The notes under the pieces: generated by a model
Told to the model about the DNA's origin: nothing
Databases searched by the model: none
What the model saw: only the letters and a program-made list of their open reading frames with translations
Position numbers and translations under genes: made by a program
Shown: positions 33,705-43,782 of the stretch, piece after piece
Numbering within the stretch: the stretch's first letter is position 1
Layout: every line of letters starts with the position of its first letter
NCBI GenBank assembly: GCA_030754885.1
Contig: JASLZL010000036.1
Location: forward strand, 1 to 49,041
From: Rhodospirillales bacterium
GTDB lineage: Bacteria; Pseudomonadota; Alphaproteobacteria; Rhodospirillales; JASLLZ01
Direction: 5' to 3'
DNA length: 49,041 nucleotides

Positions 33705-34639
33705 CCGACGAAGATGCCAAAAGCGGCTGGCTGGGCCAGTTGCGCGCCGGTCTTGGCCGTTCGTCGGCCAAACTGACGGGCGGCATCGGCGAACTTTTTA
33801 CCCACCGCAAGTTGGACGACGAGGCCCTGGGCGAACTCGAAGACCTGCTCATCGCCGCCGACCTGGGCGTGGCGACGGCGGCCAAGCTGGCCCAGAATCT
33901 GGCCCGTTCACGCTTCGATCAGGACATAACGGCGGATGAAGTGCGTGCCGCCTTGGCCGAGGAAATGGCAGCGCTGCTTGAGCCGATCGCCCGGCCCCTG
34001 GCCATTAACGCCACCGCCAAGCCTCACGTTATCTTGGTCTGCGGCGTCAACGGCAGCGGCAAGACCACCACCATTGCCAAGTTGGCGCGGCGCTTCACCG
34101 AAGAGGGCCGATCGGTGATGCTGGCCGCCGGTGATACCTTTCGCGCCGCCGCTATCGAACAATTACAAGTGTGGGGTGAGCGAACCGGCTGTGCGGTCAT
34201 CGCCAGGGAACAAGGCGCCGATGCCGCCGGACTCGCCTTTGAAGCCGTCGAGCAGGCGCGTCGCCAGGCCGCTGACGTCCTTATCATCGACAGTGCCGGG
34301 CGCCTTCAAAACAAGGCCAACCTGATGGCCGAATTACAAAAAATGGTGCGTGCTATCCGTAAGCTGGACGCCGCCGCGCCTCACGATTGCCTCTTGGTGC
34401 TTGATGCCACCGTGGGACAAAACGCCCATAACCAGGTTGAGGTCTTCCGCGACATGGTGGCGGTCTCCGGTCTGGTGCTGACCAAGCTCGACGGATCGGC
34501 CAAGGGTGGCGTCGTGGTCGCCTTAGCCGAGAAATTCGGCCTTCCCATCCATGCCGTCGGCGTCGGCGAATCCTTTGACGATATGCGTCCCTTCGAGGCC
34601 GGCTCCTTTGCCCGCGCCCTCATGGGGCTGGTGGATTGA
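33701..34639 (+). CDS. ftsY: Signal recognition particle receptor FtsY
   Basis: The SRP receptor GTPase that docks Ffh-bound ribosomes to the Sec translocon. The 312-residue protein lacks the long acidic A domain of E. coli FtsY and begins with a short membrane-targeting region (SGWLGQLRAGLGRSSAKLTG). NG domain motifs: GVNGSGKTTTIAKLARRF (G1), AGDTFRAAAIEQLQVW (G2), DSAGRLQNK (G3), TKLDGSAKGG (G4) and HAVGVGESFDDMRPF. It overlaps mtaB at its start and is followed 12 bp later by the EamA gene. Confidence 0.97.
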   Translation: MTDEDAKSGWLGQLRAGLGRSSAKLTGGIGELFTHRKLDDEALGELEDLLIAADLGVATAAKLAQNLARSRFDQDITADEVRAALAEEMAALLEPIARPLAINATAKPHVILVCGVNGSGKTTTIAKLARRFTEEGRSVMLAAGDTFRAAAIEQLQVWGERTGCAVIAREQGADAAGLAFEAVEQARRQAADVLIIDSAGRLQNKANLMAELQKMVRAIRKLDAAAPHDCLLVLDATVGQNAHNQVEVFRDMVAVSGLVLTKLDGSAKGGVVVALAEKFGLPIHAVGVGESFDDMRPFEAGSFARALMGLVD

Positions 34640-34651
34640 ACCCACCGGTTC

Positions 34652-35503
34652 ATGCCCCTGCAAATCCACCTCGCGCTCTTGGTTCTGCTTGCCGCCGTCA
34701 TGCATGCGACGTGGAACGCTGTGCTCAAGGCGAGTGGCGAGCGCTTCCTGACCTTCACCATCATTGCTGCGACGGGAACCGGGCTCGGAATCTTGGCGGC
34801 TCCTTTTGTCGCCGTTCCGGAGGCGGCGACCTGGCCCTATCTGATCGCTTCGGCGCTCATCCACAACGGCTATTACGTGTTTCTACTGCTGGCCTACCGG
34901 CACGGCGACCTGAGTCAGGTCTATCCCCTGGCCCGCGGTACGGCGCCGCTGGCCGTTGCCGTGCTGGCGGCGGTCTTCGCCGGCGAGATACCGAATTCAG
35001 CCGGCCTGGCCGGCATCGCCCTGGTGTCACTGGGTATCATCAGCCTCATGTTTGCCGACGGACGGCCGCGTGGAACAGCGATCAAGCCTGTCCTACTGGC
35101 CCTCGCCACAGCACTTTTCATCGCCAGCTACACGGTGGTCGACGGTCTTGGCATTCGCCTCGCCGCGACGCCCTGGAGCTATATCGTCTGGCTCAACATC
35201 ATTGAGGGCATCCCGTTTATGATCGGCGTCGCGATTCTTCGCCCGCGCGACATCGGCCCATTCCTGAGCACGCGCTGGAAGCCGGGGTTCGCGGGCGGTG
35301 TTTTTGCCGCCGTGGCCTATGGGATTGTCCTCTACGCCCTTGGTCAAGGCGCTATGGCCCACGTCTCGGCGCTCCGCGAAACATCGGTGCTGTTCGCGGC
35401 CCTGATTGGCGTGGTGGTTTTCGGCGAACCCCTGGGCTGGCGCCGCATTGCCTGCGCCATCGCCATCGTGGCCGGCATGATCGTCTTACAGGTGGCAGGC
35501 TAA
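34652..35503 (+). CDS. EamA-family (DMT) transporter
   Basis: A 283-residue inner-membrane protein with about ten hydrophobic segments in two EamA halves. The first half begins LALLVLLAAVMHATWNAVLK, a W-N-A motif typical of drug/metabolite transporters; the second half carries a matching region (LLALATALFIASYTVVDGLG) and ends GVVVFGEPLGWRRIACAIAIVAGMIVL, the usual family C-terminus. It exports or imports an unknown small metabolite. It lies directly after ftsY and four bases before the MFS gene, so all are likely co-transcribed. Confidence 0.88.
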   Translation: MPLQIHLALLVLLAAVMHATWNAVLKASGERFLTFTIIAATGTGLGILAAPFVAVPEAATWPYLIASALIHNGYYVFLLLAYRHGDLSQVYPLARGTAPLAVAVLAAVFAGEIPNSAGLAGIALVSLGIISLMFADGRPRGTAIKPVLLALATALFIASYTVVDGLGIRLAATPWSYIVWLNIIEGIPFMIGVAILRPRDIGPFLSTRWKPGFAGGVFAAVAYGIVLYALGQGAMAHVSALRETSVLFAALIGVVVFGEPLGWRRIACAIAIVAGMIVLQVAG

Positions 35504-35507
35504 GCCC

Positions 35508-36743
35508 ATGGGGAACCGCCTCATCGCCGCCCTCGACGAGAACTACCGCTTCCTCGTCCTCTTTGCCTCCTTTGCCCTTATGCTGGTGGGAACGGGGTCG
35601 ATGTTTGCGGTTGTCGTTCTCCTCAAGTCGATGGCCCAGGACTTCGATTGGCCGCGTTCCGTTCCCTCCATCGCCTTCTCGCTGCTTTATGTGGGAGGAG
35701 GCACGGGCGGCATTCTCACGGGCCATTGGATGGATCGCTCCGGCATGGGATTGCCGGCCCTGGTTGCCGCCGTCATGGTCGGATGTGGGGCGATCTTGGT
35801 CAGCGCCATCACCCAGTCGTGGCAGCTGTTTCTCATCTATGGTTTCATGTTAGGCCTGCTCGGATATGCGGCCATCTTTTCGCCCCTCATGTCCAACGTC
35901 ATTCGTTGGTTCGAGAACCGGCGCGGCACGGCGGTGGGCGTGGTCGCCGCCGGTCAAAGCCTGGCCGGTGTGATCTGGCCACCCGTCTTCGATTACTTCA
36001 ACCAGAGCATCGGCTGGAGGGACACCTATCTGTGGTACGGGATCTTCGCGCTTTGCACTATGGTCCCCCTAAGCCTCGTTATGTGCCGCCGCAGTCCATC
36101 CGCTGCCTTGGAAAATGCGGTGATGCCGCGACCGGTCAATACCAGGACGAAGACGAGATTCAGCGACCTAGCCTCCTTGTCGCCAAGAACACTACAGTGT
36201 GTCTTGGGGCTGGCCATTATTGGTTGCTGCATCGCCATGTCCCTGCCCCTTGGCCACCTGGTCGCCCATGTCAGCGATCTTGGCCATTCCACGGCACGCG
36301 CCGCCGAGGTCCTCTCGGTCGCCCTCGCCGGCAGCCTATTCAGCCGCCTGACCGCTCTCGGTCCAGTGGTCAACCGTTACGGCGGCTTGGTTTCCATATT
36401 TACCTTTTCCAGCTTTCAGACAGCAGGCCTGCTGTTGCTGGCTTTCTTTGACGGTCTGTTGGCGTTCTACCTAATCGCCTTTATTTTTGGTTTCGGCTAT
36501 GGCGGTATCGTTCCCAGTTATCCGGTAGTGGTTCGTGAAACCCTGCCCGTCCACGAGGGCGGACGCAGAACCGCCATCCTCATTTTTTTTGGCGCCATCG
36601 GCATGGCGATCGGCGGTTGGCTGGGAGGCTTCGTCCATGATTTGGCTGGATCCTACACGCCTGCCTTCCTCATCGGCGCCGCTTTCAACCTTTGCAACCT
36701 CGCCGTCATCGGGACTCTCATCTACCTAGATCGCCGCACCTAG
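35508..36743 (+). CDS. Major facilitator superfamily transporter (oxalate/formate antiporter-like group)
   Basis: A 411-residue permease with about 12 membrane segments. It differs clearly from the tandem MFS pair at 1693-4377 although all share the MFS plan. Typical segments are SLLYVGGGTGGILTGHWMDRSG (first MFS loop), FSPLMSNVIRWFENRRGTAV (loop between the fourth and fifth segments) and GVVAAGQSLAGVIWPPVFDY. The arrangement W-F-x-x-R-R-G-x-A-x-G is typical of monocarboxylate and oxalate/formate carriers. It starts four bases after the EamA stop; the substrate is unknown. Confidence 0.88.
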   Translation: MGNRLIAALDENYRFLVLFASFALMLVGTGSMFAVVVLLKSMAQDFDWPRSVPSIAFSLLYVGGGTGGILTGHWMDRSGMGLPALVAAVMVGCGAILVSAITQSWQLFLIYGFMLGLLGYAAIFSPLMSNVIRWFENRRGTAVGVVAAGQSLAGVIWPPVFDYFNQSIGWRDTYLWYGIFALCTMVPLSLVMCRRSPSAALENAVMPRPVNTRTKTRFSDLASLSPRTLQCVLGLAIIGCCIAMSLPLGHLVAHVSDLGHSTARAAEVLSVALAGSLFSRLTALGPVVNRYGGLVSIFTFSSFQTAGLLLLAFFDGLLAFYLIAFIFGFGYGGIVPSYPVVVRETLPVHEGGRRTAILIFFGAIGMAIGGWLGGFVHDLAGSYTPAFLIGAAFNLCNLAVIGTLIYLDRRT

Positions 36744-36769
36744 GCGTGAAACACCGCCGGTCGATATCG

Positions 36770-37309
36770 TTAGAAGGACGACCCTGGGGTACCAAGAAAC
36801 GCGATTTCCTCCGACGTGCTCTGGCGGCCCAAGACCTCGTTACGGTGGGGAAATCGGCCGAAGCGTTCGATGATCTCCATATGCTTGATGGCATACTCCA
36901 AGCCGTTGGAATCGTTCTCTAGGGCCGCGAACAGATCGACGCAACGGCGTTGATGGTCGATGTCCTCGGCATGCATCAAGGGTATGTAAAATAAGCGTCG
37001 GCGCGCCGCAGGCAGGACCTGATCGAAACCGCTTTCGACGGCCATCTCAGTAACTTCGATCGCCAGGGCATCGGTGGCGAAGGAACGGGCGTCGCCGCGG
37101 AACATGTTGCGGGGGAACTGATCGAGAAGGACGATCAGGGCCAGGCACCCGTCGGGCGTTTCGCGCCAGTCGGCCAATTCACCGGCCGCCGCCTTTTCGT
37201 AATCGGCAGCGAAGCGTTGGCGGATGGATTCGTCGAAGGCGTCGTCCTTCTTGAACCACAAGCCTTCGGAGGCGAACCAGAAATCGAGAATGCGGAATAT
37301 GGCTTCCAC
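36770..37309 (-). CDS. DUF924-family protein
   Basis: A 179-residue soluble protein of the DUF924 family, whose function is not known. Visible family segments: ILDFWFASEGLWFKKDDAFD (7-26) at the start, then LALIVLLDQFPRNMFRGDAR near the middle, FYIPLMHAEDIDHQRRCVDL, and near the C-terminus FGRFPHRNEVLGRQSTSEEI. The fold of the family is helical and TPR-like. The start is a GTG at 37309 with a perfect AGGAGG ribosome binding site. It is convergent with the MFS gene. Confidence 0.9.
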   Translation of the reverse strand: MEAIFRILDFWFASEGLWFKKDDAFDESIRQRFAADYEKAAAGELADWRETPDGCLALIVLLDQFPRNMFRGDARSFATDALAIEVTEMAVESGFDQVLPAARRRLFYIPLMHAEDIDHQRRCVDLFAALENDSNGLEYAIKHMEIIERFGRFPHRNEVLGRQSTSEEIAFLGTPGSSF

Positions 37310-37466
37310 GTCTCGGGCCTCCTAAATGGGGGGCGGGATGTGCTCCGCCGGAAACCCAATACTATGGTTCCGACAGACAGGGGGTAAAGAGGCGATTATC
37401 GCCGACCAAAGGGAAAAAGAAGACCGCCGAATCAGGCCGGCTGAGCGGCCACGACGGAAGATCCTG

Positions 37467-37691
37467 TCAAATCTCGATGTTGAGGTAGAAGCCGCGCGGG
37501 ACGTCGCCGCGCAGGGGACGGTTTGATTCCATAATCTGGTCGAGCCGCGTTATTGCCTTCTGCACCATCGGGGGATCCGATGGGCGGGTCGCCGCGGCTC
37601 GGATACGAACTTGGTGGGCCTCGCGATAGCCCTGGGCCTTAGCGCCAAGTGGCGCGACCGCCGGGCCGTTGATGCTAGTTGGATCCGCCAT
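37467..37691 (-). CDS. Small protein of unknown function, 74 residues
   Basis: A short soluble protein with balanced composition that looks like a real gene: the N-terminal helix region APLGAKAQGYREAHQVRIRA, then MVQKAITRLDQIMESNRPLR, and the closing segment GDVPRGFYLNIEI. The pattern L-D-x-I-x-x-S-x-x-P-L-R-x-D-V-P-R-G-F-Y-L-N recalls a small conserved alphaproteobacterial protein of unassigned role. It lies just after the Nudix gene on the same strand, with 35 bp between. No domain or cofactor motif is visible. Confidence 0.65.
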   Translation of the reverse strand: MADPTSINGPAVAPLGAKAQGYREAHQVRIRAAATRPSDPPMVQKAITRLDQIMESNRPLRGDVPRGFYLNIEI

Positions 37692-37726
37692 GGCCCGACT
37701 ATGAGCCGCCTGTGGTTAACAATGCG

Positions 37727-38254
37727 TCAAGGCCGCCGGCCTTCCTTGCGGGCGTGGGCAAAGTTTGGGCCGGCGCCGTCGCGGAATCTCTTTAGCGCCC
37801 AGACGATACTGGAGAACGCTAGGTCGTCCCACGGGATGTCATCCCAGTCGGACAGGACAACGTCCTGGCTTTCGGGGCCAGGGGCAAATTCCGGCGTCGT
37901 CATGTGGGCGCGGTAGACGACGTAGACCTGTCTGATGTGGGGGATGTCATAGACGCCGATGAGACCGTCCATTTCCACCTTGGCCCGGGCTTCTTCCCAG
38001 ACCTCGCGCGCCGCGCCCTCGGCGGTTGATTCGTCAAGCTCCAAGAACCCCGCCGGAATGGTCCAAAATCCGAGACGCGGTTCGATGGCGCGGCGGCACA
38101 ACAGAATCTTGCCCTCCCACGTGCATACGGCACCGACGACGACCTTGGGGTTATCGTAATGAATGTAGCCGCAATCGGGGCACACAAGTCGGGTCCGGTT
38201 GTCCCCTTCAGGCACCGATTCCACGGTTGGTCCTGTCCCCGGCTTGGCTGTCAT
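37727..38254 (-). CDS. Nudix hydrolase with N-terminal zinc ribbon
   Basis: A 175-residue hydrolase acting on nucleoside diphosphates linked to another group. An N-terminal [13 protein letters not shown] zinc ribbon half is at residues ~25-37. The Nudix box [20 protein letters not shown] lies near 68-87, with the metal-binding R-E-x-x-E-E intact and the final glycine replaced by arginine-alanine. W-T-I-P-A-G-F precedes it. This C-P-x-C-G/Nudix combination is shared with ADP-ribose or NADH pyrophosphatase-like enzymes; the substrate is not determined. The ATG at 38254 lacks a good ribosome binding site, so a GTG about 10 codons downstream is possible. Confidence 0.88.
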   Translation of the reverse strand: MTAKPGTGPTVESVPEGDNRTRLVCPDCGYIHYDNPKVVVGAVCTWEGKILLCRRAIEPRLGFWTIPAGFLELDESTAEGAAREVWEEARAKVEMDGLIGVYDIPHIRQVYVVYRAHMTTPEFAPGPESQDVVLSDWDDIPWDDLAFSSIVWALKRFRDGAGPNFAHARKEGRRP

Positions 38255-38337
38255 TGAATGAGTGTGGCGCGCCCATCAGTGTGGCGCAACCCCCGCGCCA
38301 GACTTGCCCTGTCAAACCGTCTATGGGAATGCGGCGC

Positions 38338-38559
38338 TTAGACCCTGAAGTTGAAGATACGCCCGCGTTCGGATTGCCCGCGTTCGCCCGAATAGCCCAA
38401 ATTGGCGCCATCCCGCACAGGCTTTTGCGGCGACGGTTCGGATGTCTGAGGCAAGCGGTCGGGGGTCGAGGCGCCGATATCGTCACGCTGTGGAGACGGG
38501 CGAACTTCGCGCACGGCGTAACCGATGCCGGTAAATAAGCCTGTGGAGTCGCTCGTCAT
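38338..38559 (-). CDS. Small protein of unknown function, 73 residues
   Basis: Starts at ATG 38559 with AAGGA about nine bases upstream. The sequence ([20 protein letters not shown] at the N-terminus, [20 protein letters not shown] near the end) is hydrophilic, rich in serine, proline and arginine, probably disordered in the middle. The gene lies 83 bp upstream of the Nudix gene on the same strand and divergent from the chemoreceptor. The good ribosome binding site is the main reason to accept it. Confidence 0.5.
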   Translation of the reverse strand: MTSDSTGLFTGIGYAVREVRPSPQRDDIGASTPDRLPQTSEPSPQKPVRDGANLGYSGERGQSERGRIFNFRV

Positions 38560-38734
38560 TCCGCCATTCCTTTTCTTCGATACGATCTTCGGCTATGTGC
38601 GTTCCCCTCAAATTAGTATTCGGCGCATCGCTGACCAACTCAATTTGACTCAAATATTTGTGATGTCACCCAAGGGAAGCACGAATTACTCGAACCAAAG
38701 ACGCAAGAATTGTTTAAAACCATGGGGATATGCT

Positions 38735-40492
38735 ATGTCTTACGGCTTGAGATCAGGCCCTGGGCAGAGGCAAATGGCAGGCGGGAAGGATATTTCAGAT
38801 CGGCGTCCCTACGACGAACGCCGTCTTTTGGCGTCGAAAAGTCGGCGCGGATTGCTGGCGGACCTTAGCGTCGGAATGCGCATCAACCTGCTGATCGCGT
38901 TGGCATTTGGCGCCTTGGCCGCCCTTGGGGGATCCTATCTGGCGGGTGAAAGGCGCCTTGATGCCTCTCTCGAGCATCTGATGGAACGCGACACGGCGCG
39001 CGACCTTGCCGTCGGCGTGGAGGCCCTGGCCTTCCGCATGCAGCAAGATACCAAGTCCTTTCTCCTCGGCCAGGATTCCACCGCTGCCACCCGCTATCAG
39101 GCGCGCGCTGCAAAGGTTACGGCGATGCTGGGCCGTCTGCGCGCAGGACCATCGGGCAAGGCGCTCAACACCCACGTCGATACCGTCAACGACGGCATGC
39201 TTCAACACGCCGCCCAGTTCCGCCGAGTGATGGAAGCCGGCAAGGCGTCGACCGCACTGGCCGAAGCCGCACGTCTCGACGAGATCCTGGCCTACATCGC
39301 CCCCGGCCTTGAAGCGCTGGCGCTGGCAACCGGCGAAGCCGCCGACAGGGCGGCGGAGGAAGCACGCCAAACACGTCGGATCTTCCATGTCCTGATTTTC
39401 GCCGCACTGGCCTTGATCGGGACCTTATTCGCGGTACCGGTCTTCATAATCGGGCGCGCAATCGCCTCGCCCCTATCCGCCCTGGCCGAGGCCGCCAGAG
39501 AGGACGACGACTTCATTCCCGGACGCGGCAACGGGGACGAAATCGGCGACATCGCCCGTGCCCTTCATATCTTGAAAAGCAGCCTGGTGGGGATGGAAAA
39601 CCTGCAGGCCGAACTGCGGGACATCCAGGAACGCGGGGACACCGGTAACGATGACGCCCGAAGCGCTGTGGCCGAGGACCTGCACTCCCGCGTCGGCGCC
39701 GCCGCCGATACGCTGCTCTCCGCCTCGGCCGGTATCGGAATCGGGGCGCGCACCTTGTTGGACGGCACCGAAGAGACCAAGCGGCGTACGGCAGCGGTCT
39801 CCGAAGCGGCGCAGCATGCCGCGACCGCCGGTGATGCCGCCGCGACGGCGGTCGAGGGTCTGGCCGGGTCGATCGGCGATATTGGCCAACGCATTGGGCG
39901 CTCCGCCGAGATCGTCGGCCAAGTGGCGGCCGACGCCGAGGGCGCCACCCAGAAGGTCCAAGGCCTGGCCGAGGTCGTCGACAAGATCGGCGCCGTAGTG
40001 GTTCTGATCACTGAGATCGCCCACCAGACCCATCTTCTGGCCCTCAACGCCACCATCGAGGCGGCACGTGCCGGCGACGCCGGCAAGGGGTTCGCCGTGG
40101 TCGCCTCCGAGGTCAAGACCCTGGCTACCCAAACGGCCACCGCGACCAAGGATATCACCACTCAAATCGGCGATATTCAAACTGCGGCGCGAAGTGCGCT
40201 CGAAGCCATCCAAGGCGTCGGCGGTACGATTGACGAGCTTGACGGGCTGACCAACGACATTGCCACATTCGTAGAGGCCGAGGGCGAGGCGAGCCAAGAT
40301 GTCGGGCGCACAGCGCGCAAGGCGGCTTCGGACTCCGCGGAAGTGACCGCCGCCGCCGCCGCCATGGCCGAAATAGCAGATGCCACGGGCCGCGGCATTG
40401 AACGGATCATGGAAACGGCATGCGATCTTGAGCGGCACTCTAAATCAGCGCGCGAGACAGTCGATCGGATGGTGGAGAAGATGCGGGGTTAA
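38735..40492 (+). CDS. Methyl-accepting chemotaxis protein
   Basis: A 585-residue transmembrane chemoreceptor. A first membrane helix lies at about 49-70 ([20 protein letters not shown]), a periplasmic helical sensor domain of ~140 residues follows, and a second helix ([20 protein letters not shown]) leads into a HAMP-like linker. The C-terminal signalling domain includes the conserved hairpin tip at about 430-455 ([20 protein letters not shown] then [15 protein letters not shown]), which contacts CheA and CheW. The sensor ([20 protein letters not shown]) looks like a four-helix bundle; the ligand is unknown. The ATG at 38735 has GGGGATA upstream; an in-frame start at 38525 would overlap the divergent gene. 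Its stop codon overlaps pgk by four bases. Confidence 0.92.
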   Translation: MSYGLRSGPGQRQMAGGKDISDRRPYDERRLLASKSRRGLLADLSVGMRINLLIALAFGALAALGGSYLAGERRLDASLEHLMERDTARDLAVGVEALAFRMQQDTKSFLLGQDSTAATRYQARAAKVTAMLGRLRAGPSGKALNTHVDTVNDGMLQHAAQFRRVMEAGKASTALAEAARLDEILAYIAPGLEALALATGEAADRAAEEARQTRRIFHVLIFAALALIGTLFAVPVFIIGRAIASPLSALAEAAREDDDFIPGRGNGDEIGDIARALHILKSSLVGMENLQAELRDIQERGDTGNDDARSAVAEDLHSRVGAAADTLLSASAGIGIGARTLLDGTEETKRRTAAVSEAAQHAATAGDAAATAVEGLAGSIGDIGQRIGRSAEIVGQVAADAEGATQKVQGLAEVVDKIGAVVVLITEIAHQTHLLALNATIEAARAGDAGKGFAVVASEVKTLATQTATATKDITTQIGDIQTAARSALEAIQGVGGTIDELDGLTNDIATFVEAEGEASQDVGRTARKAASDSAEVTAAAAAMAEIADATGRGIERIMETACDLERHSKSARETVDRMVEKMRG

Positions 40493-41697
40493 ATTTCGGC
40501 CCGGTCGCGCAAGGCCGACACCCCCGGAAGGTCCTTTCCTTCCAGCCATTCAAGGAAGGCGCCGCCCGCCGTCGAGACATAGGAAAAATCATCCACCACG
40601 CCGGCATGAATAAGGGCCGCCACCGTGTCGCCACCGCCGGCGACGCTGAGCATGTCTCCGTCCCGGGTTCGCCCAGCGGCGGCCTGGGCAACGGCGTTGG
40701 TGGCGGCATCGAAAGGCGCCACCTCGAAGGCGCCCAGCGGGCCGTTCCACATCAGGCTGCGACAGCCGCCGAGACGTTGAATAATATCGTCGATCGAAGC
40801 CGGACCGAGGTCCAAGATCATGTCCTCGGCGAGTACTGCGTCGATCCCTACCACCCGGCTGTCAATACCGACCTCCAGGGACCGCGCCACCACCGCGTCG
40901 GTCGGCAGGACGACCTCGCAACCGGCCTCGTCGGCCGAGGCCAGAATGTCGTTGGCGGCGCCGGCCATGTCGCGCTCCGAAAGCGACGCGCCAATGGCAA
41001 TGCCCTTTGCGTGCAGGAAAGTGTTGGCCATACCCCCGCCGACGACAAGGATATCCATCTTGCGTACCAGGTTACCCAGAACGTCGAGCTTGGTCGACAC
41101 CTTGGCGCCGCCGACGACCGCGGCAACCGGGTGGCGCGGCGCCTCGAGGGCGCCTTCGAGGGCACTCAGCTCGGCCTGCATGAGCCTTCCGGCTGCGGCC
41201 GGCAACAGATGCGCCAAGGCCTCCGTCGAGGCGTGGGCCCGGTGAGCGCAGGAAAAGGCATCGTTGACGTAGAAATCGCCGAGGGCCGCGAGCCGCTCGG
41301 CGAAGGCTTGGTCATTCCCCTCTTCCCCGGCATGAAAACGCAAATTCTCCAGCAACACAACGTCACCGTCGCCCATGGCGGCAACCACGTGTTCGGCCTC
41401 GGCCCCAACGCAGTCGGCGGCAAACGATACCGCCCGCCCACCAAGGGCCACGCCCAGGGCCTCGGTCAGCGGACGCAAGCTCAGTTCATCCACCACCCGG
41501 CCCTTGGGCCGGCCCAGATGGGAAATGGCGATGACGCGCGCACCCTGGTCCGTCAATCGGCTCAGGGTGGGCACCGTGCGCTCGATACGCGTTGCATCGG
41601 CCACCCGACCGTCCTTCATGGGCACGTTGAAATCGACACGCACCAGGACACGTTTTCCGGCGACGGCAAGATCATCAAGGGTCTTAAACGCGGTCAT
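40489..41697 (-). CDS. pgk: Phosphoglycerate kinase
   Basis: Reversibly transfers phosphate from 1,3-bisphosphoglycerate to ADP in glycolysis and gluconeogenesis. The 402-residue protein has the substrate-binding [20 protein letters not shown] (17-36), [23 protein letters not shown], the nucleotide-binding [20 protein letters not shown] and [16 protein letters not shown], and [14 protein letters not shown]. The start ATG overlaps the ccmI stop by four bases, so pgk sits at the end of the cytochrome c maturation operon. Its own stop overlaps the chemoreceptor stop. The usual partners gap and tkt are not here. Confidence 0.98.
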   Translation of the reverse strand: MTAFKTLDDLAVAGKRVLVRVDFNVPMKDGRVADATRIERTVPTLSRLTDQGARVIAISHLGRPKGRVVDELSLRPLTEALGVALGGRAVSFAADCVGAEAEHVVAAMGDGDVVLLENLRFHAGEEGNDQAFAERLAALGDFYVNDAFSCAHRAHASTEALAHLLPAAAGRLMQAELSALEGALEAPRHPVAAVVGGAKVSTKLDVLGNLVRKMDILVVGGGMANTFLHAKGIAIGASLSERDMAGAANDILASADEAGCEVVLPTDAVVARSLEVGIDSRVVGIDAVLAEDMILDLGPASIDDIIQRLGGCRSLMWNGPLGAFEVAPFDAATNAVAQAAAGRTRDGDMLSVAGGGDTVAALIHAGVVDDFSYVSTAGGAFLEWLEGKDLPGVSALRDRAEI

Positions 41698-42785
41698 GGC
41701 TTTCCTTGTGATTGACTTTTAAGGGCCTCGGCGCGGGCGTGGGCGTGGCGCGCTTTCTCGGCTTCGCCCAGGACCTCGTAAGAGCGCGCCAGCATGAGCC
41801 AGCCCTTCAGGTCGTCGGGATTCTCTTTCAGCTTCTCGGCCAGTCCGTCGACCATGGCGCGGATTGTCGCCTCGTCCATCTTCGGTGGCGAAGCGGCCAC
41901 CGCGCCGGCGGCGGGCGATGGATTAACGCTTCCCGCTTCCAGATCCAATTGCCGTTCGGCGTCGGCAATGCGCTCGCGTACTTCGTCCAACCACGGCGCG
42001 TCGGCCGGCGATGTTGCTATCAGATCGACCCAGGACTGTAGGGCGCCCTCAAGGTCGCCCTGCTGCGCCTTAAAGTTGCCGATGTAGTATCGCGCCCGGG
42101 GATCGCGCGGATCCTTGGCCAGGATCTCCTCAAAAATGGCTAGGTCCTCGGGGTCGACCGTGCCGTCGCGGGCCAACACCCGTGCCTCGCCGTAGGCGGC
42201 CAAGACATCAACACGGCGGTCGCTCAAGTCGGTGGCCCGGCGGAACGCTTCGGCGGCGTCGGAATAGCGATTCTGGGATTGATACGAACGGCCCAGCAGT
42301 ATCCAACCCTCGACGTTGCCCGGTGACTCTTTCATTTTCTGGGCAAGGCTGTCGATAAGACGCTCCATTTCGGCTCGGCTCTCTGCCACTGCCTGGAGGG
42401 CATCGCGGCGTTCGGCCAGCGGCTGGCCGGGAAGGTTGGGCGACCCTAGGTGCCCGTAGACACCGAGCGCCCCCGCCAATACCACCACCACCAGGGCTAA
42501 GACCGCCGTCCGGCCGCCGTGGGCCGCTGATGCCGTGTCGCCGGGCTCGGCCTCGGCGGCGGCCAGTATGCGGCGCTGAAGCTCGGTCCGCGTCGCCGCC
42601 GCCTGTTCACCGACCAAGAGGCCACGCTCGGCATCGCGCTCGACCTCGGCCAATTGGTCGCGGTAGATGGCAAGGTCGTACTCTTCGCGAGGTGGCATCG
42701 GGCGGCGTGGCCGCACAAGGGGCAGCACCAGCAACCCGACGACGACGACCGTTAACAGGGCTATGGCAAGCCACAGGTCGATCAT
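41694..42785 (-). CDS. ccmI: Cytochrome c biogenesis factor CcmI (CycH), TPR-containing
   Basis: A 363-residue inner-membrane protein that presents apocytochrome c to the CcmFH haem ligase. It has an N-terminal membrane helix ([20 protein letters not shown]), a basic cytoplasmic segment, the conserved [20 protein letters not shown] (37-56), a second membrane helix ([20 protein letters not shown]) and a periplasmic TPR domain with [20 protein letters not shown] as the first repeat and [20 protein letters not shown] as a last one. It overlaps ccmH and pgk by four bases each. Confidence 0.95.
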   Translation of the reverse strand: MIDLWLAIALLTVVVVGLLVLPLVRPRRPMPPREEYDLAIYRDQLAEVERDAERGLLVGEQAAATRTELQRRILAAAEAEPGDTASAAHGGRTAVLALVVVVLAGALGVYGHLGSPNLPGQPLAERRDALQAVAESRAEMERLIDSLAQKMKESPGNVEGWILLGRSYQSQNRYSDAAEAFRRATDLSDRRVDVLAAYGEARVLARDGTVDPEDLAIFEEILAKDPRDPRARYYIGNFKAQQGDLEGALQSWVDLIATSPADAPWLDEVRERIADAERQLDLEAGSVNPSPAAGAVAASPPKMDEATIRAMVDGLAEKLKENPDDLKGWLMLARSYEVLGEAEKARHAHARAEALKSQSQGKP

Positions 42786-43252
42786 TCGGACCGATCCTCG
42801 ATCAGCGCATCGAGACGCTTCTTCTCTTCGTCGCTAAGCGGCGCCGGCGCCTCGCCGCTGGCCGTAGCGTGGCGGCGGCGGAAGAAAACAACTACCGCCA
42901 GCAGGCCAAAAGTCCCGATCACGACCGGCCCGATCCACAGGACATAGGTGGTCGCCTTGAAGGGCGGATTGAGAAGGACGAAGTCGCCATAGCGATCGAC
43001 GACAAAATCGACCACCGCACTGTCAGAATCTCCCGCCACCAACCGCTCGCGTACGATGACACGGAGATCCCGGGCCAAACCGGCGTCGGAATCGTCGATC
43101 GACTGGTTCTGGCACACCAGGCAGCGCAGGTTCTTGCTGATATCACGGGCACGCGCCTCAAGGACGGGGTCGGCCAGCATCTCGTCGGGCAGGACGGCGC
43201 CGGCGGGCGTTGCGGCCATCAGCAGCAAGACAAGGACAAAAGCGGCCCTCAT
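42782..43252 (-). CDS. ccmH: Cytochrome c-type biogenesis protein CcmH (CycL)
   Basis: A 156-residue periplasmic thiol protein, membrane anchored by one helix. The signal peptide [20 protein letters not shown] precedes the mature domain with the redox motif L-R-C-L-V-C-Q-N-Q (Cys44 and Cys47). [20 protein letters not shown] leads into the membrane helix [20 protein letters not shown]. It reduces the CxxCH thiols of apocytochromes with CcmG. It overlaps ccmG and ccmI by four bases each, as usual in compact ccm operons. Confidence 0.96.
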   Translation of the reverse strand: MRAAFVLVLLLMAATPAGAVLPDEMLADPVLEARARDISKNLRCLVCQNQSIDDSDAGLARDLRVIVRERLVAGDSDSAVVDFVVDRYGDFVLLNPPFKATTYVLWIGPVVIGTFGLLAVVVFFRRRHATASGEAPAPLSDEEKKRLDALIEDRSE

Positions 43253-43782
43253 TGGCTCAATGTCCGGATGATGGGCAGCAATTCGCCCTCCAGGGACTTC
43301 TGGGTCAGGGGGCCGACGTGCTTGTGGTGGATGCGCCCCTGGGCATCGACGACGAAGGTCTCGGGCACCCCGTAGACACCCCAGTCGATGCCCACCCGGC
43401 CGTCACGGTCGGCGCCGATCCGATGGTAGGGATCGCCCAGATTGGTCAGCCATTTGAGCGCGTCCGCCGCCTCGTCCTTGTAGTTGAGACCATAGACCGT
43501 GGCCACGCCCATGCCGGCGAGCCGCGTGATGAGGGGGTGCTCAGCCTTGCACGGAATGCACCATGATGCGAACACGTTGATCACCGAGACTCTGCCCTTG
43601 AGTTCGGCATCGGAAAAGCCCTGCTTGGCACCGCCGTCGATAGGGGGAAGCGTGAATTGGGGCACCGGCTTGTCGATCAGCGCCGAGGGAATGATCTTGG
43701 GATCCATCCCGAGACCGAGGGCAAAATAGACCGCGAGCACGGCAAAGACCGCCAGCGGCATGAAAAAGAAGAGCCGTCTCAT
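43249..43782 (-). CDS. ccmG: Thiol:disulfide interchange protein CcmG (DsbE)
   Basis: A 177-residue periplasmic thioredoxin-like protein attached by an N-terminal helix ([20 protein letters not shown]). The active site W-C-I-P-C lies at residues 74-78, replacing the more usual W-C-x-x-C residues x. The family segment [20 protein letters not shown] is near the C-terminus, with the cis-proline before the strand. It keeps apocytochrome or CcmH thiols reduced. It overlaps ccmF and ccmH by four bases. Confidence 0.96.
   Translation of the reverse strand: MRRLFFFMPLAVFAVLAVYFALGLGMDPKIIPSALIDKPVPQFTLPPIDGGAKQGFSDAELKGRVSVINVFASWCIPCKAEHPLITRLAGMGVATVYGLNYKDEAADALKWLTNLGDPYHRIGADRDGRVGIDWGVYGVPETFVVDAQGRIHHKHVGPLTQKSLEGELLPIIRTLSQ

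Noticed and set aside
38525-38734. Longer N-terminus of the chemoreceptor starting at 38525
   Set aside because: It would overlap the divergent small gene, adds no domain and lacks a ribosome binding site, whereas ATG 38735 has GGGGATA upstream.
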